From Planctomycetota bacterium (lineage in GTDB: Bacteria; Planctomycetota; Phycisphaerae; Sedimentisphaerales; Anaerohalosphaeraceae), in contig DAOVVQ010000003.1 in assembly GCA_030637065.1 (NCBI GenBank), positions 1-33,192 on the forward strand: a stretch of DNA of 33,192 bases. The letters run 5' to 3'. Both the position numbers and the translations under genes were made by a program. The notes under the pieces were generated by a model. The model did no database searches. It saw only the letters and a program-made list of their open reading frames with translations, and was not told the DNA's origin. This document shows, piece after piece, positions 17,059-26,600 of the stretch. The stretch's first letter is position 1. Every line of letters begins with the position of its first letter.

Positions 17059-17880
17059 TTACTCCTGCACCTGCTTCTTGCGATATTGCAAATAGATATC
17101 GCGCATCGCCACGTAAGGGTCGAGGGATGACGACTTAAACGACTCGTATTCTCCCAGATTGAATGACCGTTTGTTGATGATCTTACCGGCTGAGATCGCG
17201 ATGACTGCCTCGTCAGGATTGACATATCGTACGGGATTCAGGAACCAGTCGCCTACCATCCCAACCGAATCACGCGCTGTCGAAGGGCCAAACAACGGCA
17301 GGACGATATAGAAGCCCGGATCGACCCCCCACGCCCCAAGAGTCTGCCCGAAGTCTTCGTAGACTCGATCGAGGCCCGGTTTTTCGCTCGCCGGGTCGCC
17401 AAAACCAAGAATGCCTTCCGTCGTATTGATAAAAAACCTGCGAAGTTCGATATCGGCGGACTCGCCCTTGCCCTGAAGGAGACAGTTGGCATAACGGACA
17501 GGGGTCGTCAGATTCCCGAAGAAATTGCCCACGCCTTCGCGAACAGGCTCGGGAATAACCGCCACCCACGTCCCTGCAACAGGCTCCAATACCCACGTGT
17601 ACAGCGCATCATTGACACCGTACATCAACCGATTAAAGGATTCCAGCGGGTCGGACACCTGGGCCGCCTGCTCGTCGAGTTCGTCTTCCAGGAGAGCGAA
17701 ATCGTCATCTTCGAATCCATCGCCGCCGTTTTCCACCGTGCCCACTATAGCCGGAGAAGAAACCCGACTATTCGATGTCGCACAGCCGCCCGTAAAGAGA
17801 GCGACAATCGCCAGTAACAGGGCTGCTGTCCTGAGCACACCGGCACCGACCGCTTTTTTAGATACTCCCATAAATCTCAT
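17059..17880 (-). CDS. mlaA: MlaA/VacJ-family outer-membrane lipoprotein
   Basis: MlaA removes mislocalised phospholipid from the outer leaflet of the outer membrane and hands it to the periplasmic carrier MlaC. The 273-residue product has a signal ending in the lipobox TGGC (C33), an acidic linker ('EDDDFALLEDELDEQ'), then the family domain: 'DPLESFNRLMYGVND', 'GNFFGNLTTPVRYANCLLQG', 'RRFFINTTEGILGFGDPA', and the signature 'DFGQTLGAWGVDPGFYIVLP' with 'LFGPSTARDSVG'. It is the last gene of a three-gene operon, 21 bp after the RND-like gene. The acidic linker between lipobox and domain is longer than in E. coli MlaA. The start codon could also be the internal ATG three codons in. Confidence 0.93.
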   Translation of the reverse strand: MRFMGVSKKAVGAGVLRTAALLLAIVALFTGGCATSNSRVSSPAIVGTVENGGDGFEDDDFALLEDELDEQAAQVSDPLESFNRLMYGVNDALYTWVLEPVAGTWVAVIPEPVREGVGNFFGNLTTPVRYANCLLQGKGESADIELRRFFINTTEGILGFGDPASEKPGLDRVYEDFGQTLGAWGVDPGFYIVLPLFGPSTARDSVGMVGDWFLNPVRYVNPDEAVIAISAGKIINKRSFNLGEYESFKSSSLDPYVAMRDIYLQYRKKQVQE

Positions 17881-17901
17881 TTGAATACTCCTTGCAAAAG
17901 A

Positions 17902-20397
17902 TCAGGGTTTTCCGCCAAAAGGTTTGGCAATGATCAGCATCTGCGGCAAAAGCGTAAGCGCCGCAACAACCGCGATCAGCATCGCCAGGCCCGTCAGGAG
18001 ACCGAAATAAACACTCGGCACGAAATTCGACAACGCAAGGATCGAAAAGCCGATAGTAATGGTAATAGACGTATCGAGCATCGCGTGGCCTATGCTGTTG
18101 TGGCACCGATGCATGGCGGCTGTGTAATCGAAGTCCTTCTGGAATTCACGTTTGAAACGGTGGATGTAGTGGATCGTGTTATCAACGGCAATGCCGACCC
18201 CGATGGCGCCAATCGTTATGGTCATCATGTCGAGCGGGATACCGAACCAGCCCATAAATCCAAGAACCAGCGCGATCGAAAGCAGGTTGGCAACCATCGC
18301 GATGGCAGCTATCCGAATCGACCTGAACAGGACCAGAAACATCCCTGTCAAAAGCGCAGCCGTGATACCAAGCGTCTCGATCTGAGAACTGAACAGGCTT
18401 TGAAGCATGTTGTTATACAGCACCGTCATACCGGCAAGACGAACATGGTCGCCATCAATATCGATGAGATCGGTAACATCCGACTTGATCTTCTTTAGAA
18501 GTGCGTCGCGACAAAGATCCTTGGCGGAATGCCGCACCCGAATCGAAAAACGAACCTCATTATTCTCGACTGAAACATAAGGGTCTATCAGCATACGTTT
18601 GAACTCGTCGCCCGTCTCGCTATACAATAGCGCAAGCTCGAAGCTATCCAACTGACCGCCGCCCTTTAACTTCTCGGCGATACCGAGCACAGCCGCCAGC
18701 GACAGCACCTTGCCCGTCTCAGGAAGAGCGTCAAGGTATTCGTGAACAGCCTTGATGCGACTGATCTTTTCAGACGTAAACCAGTACTTCTCGTCGTCGG
18801 CGGCATCGTCAAACTCCGCGAAAAATTCATCTGTTTCATCGAACTGCGGATCCGACGAAGAGGAAAAACTCTCCGCTGACTCGAACTCGATTATAACATC
18901 CAGCGGAGACGTTCCGCCAAGGTCCTGGTCGATCACCTTGAGACCCTGATGGATCTCGGTCGACTCCTTGAAGTAGTCGATGAACCGGTTTTCGACACCT
19001 AAACGCGATATTCCGATCAGGCTCAGGACCAAAATCGCAGCGCTCGAACCGATAATCAGCCAGCCGTGAGATTCCGTAAAGCCGGCAAGAACCGATGTCA
19101 CCGAAAAACGCCGCAAACCGCGCTGTCGCACCTGCTCTTTGCCGATCAGAATCACTAATGACGGAAAGAGAACAAACGTCACTATCAGCGAAACGACCAG
19201 GCCGCCGATCATCATCCATCCGAAAGTGCGAACGGGAAGGAGATCGGAGATCGCCAGCGACCCAAAACCCGCCATCGTCGTCAAAACGGCATACACACAG
19301 GGCTTTAGCTTCGTCAAAATGGTATCAAGAAGCAACTGACGATTCGATTTATCAGGATGCCGACGCAGCAACTCGCGGTAATAGACTATAAGGTGAATCG
19401 ATATTGCAAGAGTCATAATCAGTTGAAGCGAAATGAAATTCGACGAGATGACCGTCACTTCCCACCCGAACCAGCCTAAGAGGCCGATCATACAGATCAG
19501 TGAAACTATGCAGCAGGCCATCGGAACAAATATCCACCGCTTCCGCCTGAAAAGAATGCCAAGCATCACGACAAGGAACACGGCAATACCGACACCGAAA
19601 ACCTTCAGGTCGTTTCTGACGAAAGTTATCATGTCGTCGGTGATCATACTTACACCGCCGAGAAACAAATCGCCCTGCCCGCGGTACTTATCCGCAATGC
19701 TCCGTATCCGCGAGATATCATGATGACGACGATTGCGTCTCTGATCACGGTGGAGCCGGAGTTGTTCTACAACATCACGCAGCTTAGATTCCTCCTGGGC
19801 ACCAAGCAACCCTTCCGACTCTTTCGCCCGAAGTGTATTGCGATGCTTAAGCAGATCGAAGTACTCCCGGTTCGGATAAAAATTGATAAGCAGTGCCGTG
19901 GTGCGTCCATCTCGGCTGACGAGAAGGTCGCTGTAAAGCGGGCTGGCGCAAAGTTCGGCGCCCGCGGAAACCAGGTCGACCCCCGGACTGCCTAACGAAG
20001 GCAGCTCGCCCGTAAGATCCTTGATCGACAAATGCTCGCTTTCCAGAAGCGGAACATCGAGTATCGATGTCACCGATGAAACCCGCCCCATGGAGCTGAG
20101 TTCGTCGCGAAGACGCCCTAATGTCTCGACCGTCTCCGCCGAGAACATCGCAGCCTTCGGGGCATACGTCAGCACAAGGAAATCCTGCTGACCGTAACGC
20201 GAACCGACAAGGCGGGAGTAACGCAGATCGGCGTCATTTTCCAGTACAAGTGTCTCTGAGGATGCGTCAAGACGGAAATCGCCCATCTTAAAACCAAAAA
20301 ACGCGACCACGCAAAGCATACAGGCAATGACACCCCACGGATGTGCCAGGATTATCCGGTCAAAAAACAATGATGTCACTGAGCGGCGATTAGTCAT
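17902..20397 (-). CDS. RND/MMPL-superfamily transporter, HpnN-like
   Basis: The product has 831 residues with the duplicated RND layout: TM1 near 15-33, a first periplasmic domain to about 260, a bundle of five TMs (about 265-415), a seventh TM near 435-455, a second periplasmic domain to about 665, then five more TMs to the end. The second bundle includes 'TITIGAIGVGIAVDNTIHYI' with an Asp in the position of the proton-relay/sterol-sensing region, and 'HRFKREF'. At this size and without an adaptor or TolC gene it resembles HpnN and other lipid-moving MMPL proteins rather than drug pumps. It sits between MlaC-like and MlaA-like genes (gaps of 28 and 21 bp), which points to lipid transport between membranes. 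The exact lipid (phospholipid or hopanoid) is unknown. Confidence 0.9.
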   Translation of the reverse strand: MTNRRSVTSLFFDRIILAHPWGVIACMLCVVAFFGFKMGDFRLDASSETLVLENDADLRYSRLVGSRYGQQDFLVLTYAPKAAMFSAETVETLGRLRDELSSMGRVSSVTSILDVPLLESEHLSIKDLTGELPSLGSPGVDLVSAGAELCASPLYSDLLVSRDGRTTALLINFYPNREYFDLLKHRNTLRAKESEGLLGAQEESKLRDVVEQLRLHRDQRRNRRHHDISRIRSIADKYRGQGDLFLGGVSMITDDMITFVRNDLKVFGVGIAVFLVVMLGILFRRKRWIFVPMACCIVSLICMIGLLGWFGWEVTVISSNFISLQLIMTLAISIHLIVYYRELLRRHPDKSNRQLLLDTILTKLKPCVYAVLTTMAGFGSLAISDLLPVRTFGWMMIGGLVVSLIVTFVLFPSLVILIGKEQVRQRGLRRFSVTSVLAGFTESHGWLIIGSSAAILVLSLIGISRLGVENRFIDYFKESTEIHQGLKVIDQDLGGTSPLDVIIEFESAESFSSSSDPQFDETDEFFAEFDDAADDEKYWFTSEKISRIKAVHEYLDALPETGKVLSLAAVLGIAEKLKGGGQLDSFELALLYSETGDEFKRMLIDPYVSVENNEVRFSIRVRHSAKDLCRDALLKKIKSDVTDLIDIDGDHVRLAGMTVLYNNMLQSLFSSQIETLGITAALLTGMFLVLFRSIRIAAIAMVANLLSIALVLGFMGWFGIPLDMMTITIGAIGVGIAVDNTIHYIHRFKREFQKDFDYTAAMHRCHNSIGHAMLDTSITITIGFSILALSNFVPSVYFGLLTGLAMLIAVVAALTLLPQMLIIAKPFGGKP

Positions 20398-20425
20398 TAT
20401 AGTGGCCCTGAAAGCACAATGTTCG

Positions 20426-21064
20426 TCAGCGGGACAGAGACTCCTCCAGGCGGGACAGAAGCTGCTCTACGCTGTCACCGCGAAGGATATCGTCAAACTG
20501 AGAACGATACGTCAAAAGAATACTCACACCCTGGATCTCAACGTCATATATCTTCCAGCAGGCCTCGACCTTCCGAAGTTTGTAGACCATCTCGATCCGA
20601 TTGCTGCCGGAAACCAGGTCAATTGGAACGTAAAAGCCGCTACCCTTGAAAAAGCCCGGCTTAATCAACGCTTTTTGATCGGTATACAGAGACATCTTGT
20701 CGAAATAAGACGACTTGAGCTTATCGGCGAACAGCTTTGTGAATTTCGCATATTGTGCCGAGCCAAATTTCGAGAAGTGTCGCCTGCCTAATACGAGCTT
20801 CGACATCAGGCCAAAATCGAAGAGCGGGCTGATGATCTTGTCGATCGCCGCCTTTTTGTCAATACCCTCGGCGTCCTTCTTATCGAGAACAGAAATGATC
20901 TCATACCACTTTGTCCGCACCAGTTCGTTGGGGTCGCTTATCCGGTCGGTACTGCGACCGGCCTTAGCCCCAGCCGTCTTAGAGCCTCCGGCGTCCTTTT
21001 CAGCGCCATTTGCCCCCACTGCGGCAATCACCAAAACCAAAAACACGAACAACAACCTTGTCAT
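20426..21064 (-). CDS. MlaC/Ttg2D-family periplasmic lipid-binding protein (HpnM-like)
   Basis: The product has 212 residues with a signal peptide (about 1-20, 'LLFVFLVLVIAAVGANG') and a Lys/Gly-rich linker. The Tol_Tol_Ttg2 domain follows: 'ISPLFDFGLMSKLVLGRRHF' matches the family's FDF..M...LG motif, 'FTKLFADKLKSSYFDKMSLY' the F..F...L...Y..L..Y helix, and 'CWKIYDVEIQGVSILLTYRS' the W.VYDV..GVS...YR ending. MlaC ferries a phospholipid through the periplasm; the homologue HpnM works beside the RND protein HpnN. Here it is first in an operon with an RND-like and an MlaA-like gene. The ATG at 21064 has AGGAG eight bases upstream. Confidence 0.92.
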   Translation of the reverse strand: MTRLLFVFLVLVIAAVGANGAEKDAGGSKTAGAKAGRSTDRISDPNELVRTKWYEIISVLDKKDAEGIDKKAAIDKIISPLFDFGLMSKLVLGRRHFSKFGSAQYAKFTKLFADKLKSSYFDKMSLYTDQKALIKPGFFKGSGFYVPIDLVSGSNRIEMVYKLRKVEACWKIYDVEIQGVSILLTYRSQFDDILRGDSVEQLLSRLEESLSR

Positions 21065-21117
21065 AGTCCACTCCTGTCAATAAACCCGCAACGAGCAAAA
21101 AGATATACGCTCACTGG

Positions 21118-21146
21118 ATTATACCTCATTTCCGAATCCCTGACCA
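21118..21146 (-). promoter_or_regulatory. Candidate promoter of the mlaC-RND-mlaA operon
   Basis: Minus-strand -35 TGGTCA (21141-21146) and a perfect -10 TATAAT (21118-21123) are 17 bp apart. A second TATAAT lies upstream (21155-21160) with a poor -35. The start would be near 21111, leaving a ~46-nt leader. Confidence 0.55.
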
Positions 21147-21352
21147 GACCTCAAATTATACAGCAAAGTAGCGTGGATTGACACTGGCAAAATCCCGGCC
21201 GCCTGGGGTGGCGATAAAGCCGTTTTCGTCATTGCCGTATAAGCCGCTGCAAGACGACGAGGCTCGTTTTCATAACCAATTGCTATTACTGGACTTATGA
21301 CGGGACAGTCGTGTTAATCGGTAAAATTTTTACGTTTATTGGCAGTTGACCC

Positions 21353-21381
21353 TTGCCAAAGGCTTGATTTGGACGTATAAT
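21353..21381 (+). promoter_or_regulatory. Sigma-70 promoter of the FHA-domain gene
   Basis: TTGCCA (21353-21358) and a perfect TATAAT (21376-21381) are separated by exactly 17 bp, 40 bp before the start codon. It is the best promoter match in the window. Confidence 0.75.
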
Positions 21382-21420
21382 TCGTAGTGTAGGGGGAATT
21401 TTTATCGAAAGGAGCAAAGT

Positions 21421-21948
21421 ATGGATGTCAACTTGGTCCTTTTCCGGAAGAACGGGGCTCGCAGGAGCTTTCCGTTGTCCAGTTCGGTCACCGTCGTTGG
21501 CCGCCAGCAGGAGTGCGATCTGTGTATTCCGCTGATGGTCGTTTCGCGAAAGCACTGCCAGGTCAATCAGGATGAGGGTAATCTGCGTGTGCGCGATCTT
21601 GGTTCGCGTAACGGGACATTCGTCAACGGCAAGAAGGTCGAGGATGCGGCCCTTAAGGCGGGCGATAAACTGCGTGTCGGGCCGATAGTATTCGGCGTTC
21701 AGATCGACGGCCAGCCGGCTGTGGCCGACTCGGCGATCCTGCGTCCGCCTCAGCACATCACAGCGGAAAAGGAACCTGTTGAGATCGCATCCGAGGAGTT
21801 CGCAGACCTCGAACACGTCGATACGATCAAGGATCACAGTACGCAGGAAGTGCTCGAAGCGATCGGTGAGGATTTCGGCGACGACGAGTTTGCCCCTGAG
21901 TTCGGCGCCGGCTTCGACGTTGAGTTCCCCGGCGATAATGAGGGCTGA
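21421..21948 (+). CDS. FHA (forkhead-associated) domain protein
   Basis: FHA domains bind phosphothreonine peptides and usually work with Ser/Thr kinases, which are abundant in planctomycetes. The 175-residue product has the domain in residues ~1-95 with all core residues: 'VVGRQQECDLCI' (GR), 'VSRKHCQV' (SxxH), 'VRDLGSRNGTFVNG' (the NGTxxNG motif). The C-terminal ~80 residues are acidic and low in hydrophobics ('EEFADLEHVDTIKDH', 'GEDFGDDEFAPEFGAG') and look disordered. There is no signal peptide or membrane segment, so it is cytoplasmic. The ATG has AAAGGAGC upstream and a strong promoter 40 bp away. No kinase gene is adjacent, so its partner cannot be named. Confidence 0.95.
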   Translation: MDVNLVLFRKNGARRSFPLSSSVTVVGRQQECDLCIPLMVVSRKHCQVNQDEGNLRVRDLGSRNGTFVNGKKVEDAALKAGDKLRVGPIVFGVQIDGQPAVADSAILRPPQHITAEKEPVEIASEEFADLEHVDTIKDHSTQEVLEAIGEDFGDDEFAPEFGAGFDVEFPGDNEG

Positions 21949-22021
21949 TTCGTGGGCGGTTCCGTATCTTGGTGACGATAATCTTTTTCGACAAGTGGTT
22001 GGTTTGCGCTTAGGGGCGATG

Positions 22022-22103
22022 AAAATCAAAGATTAGAAATTAAAATGTAAAACGACAAATTAAATTTCAAAAATGTGTTGCCAGCCCACACCGGGCTTGA
22101 CAG
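22022..22103 (+). repeat. 82-bp AT-rich dispersed repeat, copy A
   Basis: Starting with AAAATCAAAGATTA and ending in a GC-rich AGCCC-n-ACCGGGCT hairpin plus TTGACAG. A closely matching copy lies at 28025-28106. Here it abuts a copy of the 42-bp element directly. Confidence 0.85.
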
Positions 22104-22144
22104 CAACCATCCACCTCGGCGGTGCCTCGGTGGCTGCCACCCGT
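22103..22144 (+). repeat. 42-bp GC-rich dispersed element, copy A
   Basis: Begins GCAACCATCCACCTCGG and ends GGCTGCCACCCGT. Four copies occur in the window (22103, 23350, 28138 and, inverted, 33009), all in intergenic DNA and nearly identical. One frame reads TIHLGGASVAATR, which makes spurious shared peptides in translations. Confidence 0.9.
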
Positions 22145-22205
22145 TGAGCATCTGGGTTTCATAGTTTCTTAATTTCCCTGCTGTTATTCGTTTTGGAGAT
22201 GGTGT

Positions 22206-23255
22206 ATGATGGTTGGTATGGGAAAAGACCTTACTAATAAGACGGTTGGTGAGCTTGGTGCTGTTGTTGGCGACCTTGGCGGCAAGAGCTACTTTGGCGG
22301 GTATATTTTTTCGTTTATTCATACTCGCGACGTAGTGGATATTTCGGAGATTACCCCCCTGCCGAAGGTGTTTCGTGGTCGGCTGGTCGAAGAGGGTTAT
22401 TATATTGGTCGGCTGGGGTTGGTTGATCGGCTTGAGGATCCGGATGGTACGGTTAAGTTTGTTTTTGAGTTGCACGATGGGCCTCGGGTCGAGACGGTGC
22501 TGATGCGGGGAGCGGAGGGATCGGATCGCAATACGTTGTGTATTTCGTGCCAGGCGGGCTGTCGGATGGGCTGTTCGTTTTGTGCCACGGGTAAATTGAA
22601 GTTCGGGCGGAATCTTACGGCTGGGGAGATCGTCGATCAGGTTAATTACGTCTGGGCCAATTGCGGCAGGATCAGCAATGTTGTCTATATGGGGATGGGC
22701 GAGCCGATGGACAACTATGACGAGGTGCTGCGGTCGGTTCGGATCCTTAACGACAAGAACGGTAAGAATATCGGTCAGCGGCGGATCACTATCTCGACCT
22801 GCGGTGTGACCGGCGGGATCGAACGGCTCGCCGGTGAGGGGCTCCAGGTGCGGCTTGGTGTTTCGCTGCACGCCGCGACGGACGAGACCCGCAAACGCAT
22901 CATGCCGATCGCGGGCAGGTATCCGCTCGTAAAGCTGATCGGCTCTACGCGGAAATATCAGCGGGTTACCGGCAGGCGTGTTACGTTCGAGTATTGCATG
23001 ATCAAGGGCATAAACGACAGCAACGCCGACGCGGCAGGCGTTGTAAAGCTGATCGGCTCGCTAAAGGCCAATGTCAATCTGATCGAATATAACAGCCATA
23101 AAGGGTGCAGCTTTTCGCCGAGCGACCGGGCGAGAATCCATCGTTTTCGGGACATCCTTACCGGCGACGGGATCGAGACGGTTATTCGTTACAAACGCGG
23201 CAGGAGTATTAACGCCGCGTGCGGTCAGCTTGGCCTGGCAAATTCAAAATACTAA
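22206..23255 (+). CDS. rlmN: RlmN-type 23S rRNA/tRNA adenine-C2 methyltransferase (radical SAM)
   Basis: RlmN methylates C2 of A2503 in 23S rRNA and A37 in some tRNAs using a radical SAM mechanism. The 349-residue product has the 4Fe-4S motif CxxxCxxC at C119, C123 and C126 in 'AGCRMGCSFCATGK'. It also has the two catalytic Cys: C112 sits seven residues before the cluster, as C118 does in E. coli RlmN, and C339 in 'INAACGQLG' matches C355. 'GMGEPMDNYDEVL', 'RRITISTCGV' and 'SLHAATDETRKRIMPI' are further family motifs. The adjacent ATGs at 22206/22209 follow TTTTGGAGAT. It is shorter at the N-terminus than the E. coli protein. RlmN is favoured over Cfr because of the family-typical residues and no resistance context. 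The last codons run into AT-rich repeat-like DNA. Confidence 0.95.
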   Translation: MMVGMGKDLTNKTVGELGAVVGDLGGKSYFGGYIFSFIHTRDVVDISEITPLPKVFRGRLVEEGYYIGRLGLVDRLEDPDGTVKFVFELHDGPRVETVLMRGAEGSDRNTLCISCQAGCRMGCSFCATGKLKFGRNLTAGEIVDQVNYVWANCGRISNVVYMGMGEPMDNYDEVLRSVRILNDKNGKNIGQRRITISTCGVTGGIERLAGEGLQVRLGVSLHAATDETRKRIMPIAGRYPLVKLIGSTRKYQRVTGRRVTFEYCMIKGINDSNADAAGVVKLIGSLKANVNLIEYNSHKGCSFSPSDRARIHRFRDILTGDGIETVIRYKRGRSINAACGQLGLANSKY

Positions 23256-23349
23256 TGGCAAAAATGCAAAAAGAATCATAGCCACTCGCCGCGGCGAGCG
23301 CGTAAAGCTACGGCGGAACAGGTTTTCACAGATTTACATCAAAATGATA

Positions 23350-23391
23350 GCAACCATCCACCTCGGCGATGCCTCGGAGGCTGCCACCCGT
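23350..23391 (+). repeat. 42-bp GC-rich dispersed element, copy B
   Basis: Matches the other copies except for GGCGATGCCTCGGAGG in the middle, so it is the most diverged of the four. Confidence 0.85.
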
Positions 23392-23425
23392 CGATTGGGT
23401 AGTTGATTGCAGGGCTAAAGCCCCC

Positions 23426-23457
23426 GTTCGGCTTCGCTCAGGGCAGGCTTCTTTGGG
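23426..23457 (+). repeat. GTTCG..GCTCAGGGCAGGCT dispersed repeat, copy 1
   Basis: Shares GTTCG and GCTCAGGGCAGGCT with a second copy at 32940-32971, each followed by a short pyrimidine run and GGG. Both copies neighbour a 42-bp element. Confidence 0.65.
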
Positions 23458-23653
23458 GGAGTTGTTGTTGCTGGTCTCGGCCTGTAGGGGCAAGAAAAGC
23501 CGGATATACAGCAATAGCCTTCTCATAAGCCCTATTATCGCTGTTCAGGGGCATCTGGCAACAATTTTCCCATTTTGGCCTTGACATATCGGATTTTGGG
23601 TGATACAATTAGTCCTGATGCTGGGGGGGAGAAGAATTCCAGGAGTCGGAAAT

Positions 23654-26600
23654 ATGCATAGGTTTGTCCTGTTATCGATCATTGCATTAGCGTCTGTCTG
23701 CAATGCGGACGTTATTTTTGTCGATGCCAGTGCTGGTGGTGCAGGTGACGGCAGTAGTTGGGCCGATGCGTACGTCGAGTTTCAGGATGCACTGGACGAC
23801 CCCAATATCGCATATGGGTGGGAGATATGGGTTGCGGCTGGGACGTATAAGCCCGACCCTAATGGCCTTGCCGACCCGCGCGAGGCAACTTTCCAAATGG
23901 TAAACGGCGTGGGTATCTACGGCGGATTCCCGACAGGCGGCAACATGTTCGCAAACCGCGACCCAAATCAATATGAAACGATTCTATCAGGCGACCTGTC
24001 AGGCAATGACAATCCGGCCACACCCGTTGAAGACCTGCGCTATGACCCCAACCGCATAGACAACTGCTACCATGTTTTTTATCATCCAGACAGCTTGGCT
24101 CTCGAACCTAACGCTATTCTTGACGGCTTTACAGTAACCGGTGGCCATGCTGCCACAGGTTACGACGAGCACAGCTATGGCGGCGGGATGTATAACAGTT
24201 ACAGCAGCCCAACAGTTAGCAATTGCACATTCACCGCCAACTATAGCTCACACGGCGGTGGGATGCATAACCTGGACTCCAGTAGTCCGACAGTGAGCAA
24301 TTGCATCTTCACCACCAACGGTAGCCGGGACGGCGGTGGTATGTATAACAAGAATTACAGCAGCCCAACAGTTACCGGCTGCACATTCACTGGCAACTTT
24401 GGCTGGGGTGGCGGCGGGATGCTTAACTATTACCTCAGCAGTCCGACAGTGAGCGAGTGCATATTCGCAGGAAACTCCACTGAAGCATATGGCGGCGGGA
24501 TGTATAACAGGGAATCCAGCAGTCCAACAGTGATTGGGTGCATCTTCACCGGCAACTCCGCCGCGGTCGGGGGCGGGATGGAAAACTACAAATCCAGCAG
24601 CCCAACAGTGATTAGCTGCATCTTCACCGGCAACTCCGCTGACTCGAGCGGCGGCGGGATGGATAATGGGGACTCCAGCAATCCGAAAGTGATTAGCTGC
24701 ACTTTCACCGGCAACTCGGCTGGCATGTCCGGCGGCGGGATGTCTAACACCCAGTGTAGCTCGACAGTGAGCAATTGCACTTTCACTGGCAACTCGGCTG
24801 GCGAGAAGGGCGGCGGGATGCGTAACTATGAAAGCAACCCAACAGTGACCGGCTGCACCTTCAGCGGCAACTCAGCTGGCTACGGCGGCGGGATGAATAA
24901 CAACATCAACGTACGCATTAGCCCGATAGTGACAGGCTGTACTTTCACCGGTAACCGAGCTAACGATGGCGGGGGCATGTATAACTTTGGAAACAGCGAC
25001 CCGACAGTGATTAACTGCATACTCTGGGGCAATACCGCATCTTCCAATGGCAATGAGATTTATAATTCTAGTTACTACGCTACCTCTACAATCAGTTACA
25101 GCGATATTGCCGGTAGTCTTTTGGGCGGAACCTGGGATGCTTCCCTGGGAACTGACGGTGGCGGTAATATCGATACAGATCCCTTATTTGTTGATGCAGA
25201 TGGTTTGGATGGCATTGCCGGAACCGAGGATGATAATTTGAGGCTTTTAGCGGGCTCTCCTTGTATTGATGTTGGTGATAACACGGCGGTTCCTGCTGAT
25301 ACGGCTGATCTTGACGACGATGGTGATACTGCTGAGGCGGCACCGTTTGACCTTGATGGCAATGCCCGCATCATGAATGGTACTGTGGATATGGGAGCGT
25401 ATGAAAATCATCCTATCCACCTATTAAATCCTGATGGAATTGAAGTGATGATGGCCGGTACTGTATACGATATTACATGGCAAGCAGTCGACAATATTGA
25501 AAATGTATCGCTTGAATACTCCGATGCCGATGGTCTCGCCTGGGCTGTGATCGACCCCAACACGCCTAACGATGGTGAATATAACTGGACTGTGCCTGAC
25601 GTGACATCCGAGAAGTGCCTTGTTCGTGTCAGTGATGCGATCGATCCTAATGTCTTTGATGTCAGTGATGATGTGTTTACCATCTATGTTTGTCAGTTTG
25701 ATTCGCCCGCTGATCTGAATAATGACTGCAAAGCGGATATGCCCGACCTTGGCATTATGAGTGTCGGCTGGTCTGGTGTATATGACTTCAATGACTTGAC
25801 CATCCTTGCTGATGACTGGCTGCGTAACGGCAATCCGTTCGACTCGGACTTCACCGAGGTCTATGAGGGCATGGTCTTTATCCCCAGCGGTGAGTTTCTG
25901 ATGGGCGACCATTTCAGTGAAGGCTATATTGAAGAACTACCTGTCCACGCTGTTTACCTTGACTCCTTCTATATGAGCCGTTACGAGGTAACTAATCGGC
26001 AGTATTGCGATTATCTAAATTCGGCATATCCTGCTCAGATAAAAGTTGTAAGCGGCAGAGTCTATGCCTCGACAGACACGGGCAACCTTTACCCCTATTG
26101 TGATACATCAACCACATCTACATACAGCCAGATTGACTTCAGCGCCCCCGATTTCAGTGTAAGAACTAAGCCGGAAATAGGTGGCCGCGACATGTCGAAT
26201 GACCCAATGGTTGAGGTAAGCTGGTACGGAGCGGTTGCATATTGTGATTATTATGGCTACCGCTTGCCAACCGAAGCGGGGTGGGAATACGCCGCCCGCG
26301 GCGGTGAGCACAGCCCGTACTACAGACACCCTTGGGGTGACAGCATAGATGGCTCTAAGGCCAACTACTGGTCTTCCGGTGATCCATATGAAACAGGAGG
26401 TCGGCCGTTCACAACGCCGGTGGGGTATTATGATGGAAGTCAAATACCAGCAGGTTCCGATATGGCTAACGGCTACGGCCTGTATGATATGACAGGCAAT
26501 GTCTGGGAGTGGTGTAGCGACTGGTACGATGGAAATTATTATAATGTAAGCCCCTACGATAACCCACAAGGGCCTGCAAGTGGTCTGGGTCGTGTTATCC

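Larger units (their letters stand above)
21065..21420. other. Divergent intergenic region between the lipid-transport operon and the FHA-domain gene
   Basis: This 356-bp gap lies between divergent genes and holds the two promoters described separately. Between about 21165 and 21340 I see nothing further: no tRNA-like fold, no repeat family member and no convincing small gene. Confidence 0.55.
23256..23653. other. Repeat-bearing intergenic region between rlmN and the beta-helix/FGE-like gene
   Basis: This 398-bp gap contains a CGCCGCGGCGAGCG palindrome-like stretch (~23288-23301, shared with ~32995-33008), one 42-bp element and the GCTCAGGGCAGGCT repeat. After about 23580 it holds the upstream region of the next gene, with AGGAG at 23641-23645. 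A TTGACA at 23580-23585 is followed 17 bp later by a TGATAC-like -10, a possible promoter. No gene is seen. Confidence 0.55.

Noticed and set aside
22026-22871. Minus-strand open frame (281 codons) opposite rlmN
   Set aside because: It overlaps the radical SAM motifs of rlmN and continues into dispersed repeats; the composition is not protein-like.
24170-25040. CRISPR-like array
   Set aside because: The regular repeats are in-frame coding units of a beta-helix protein with degenerate sequence, not identical repeats with unique spacers.
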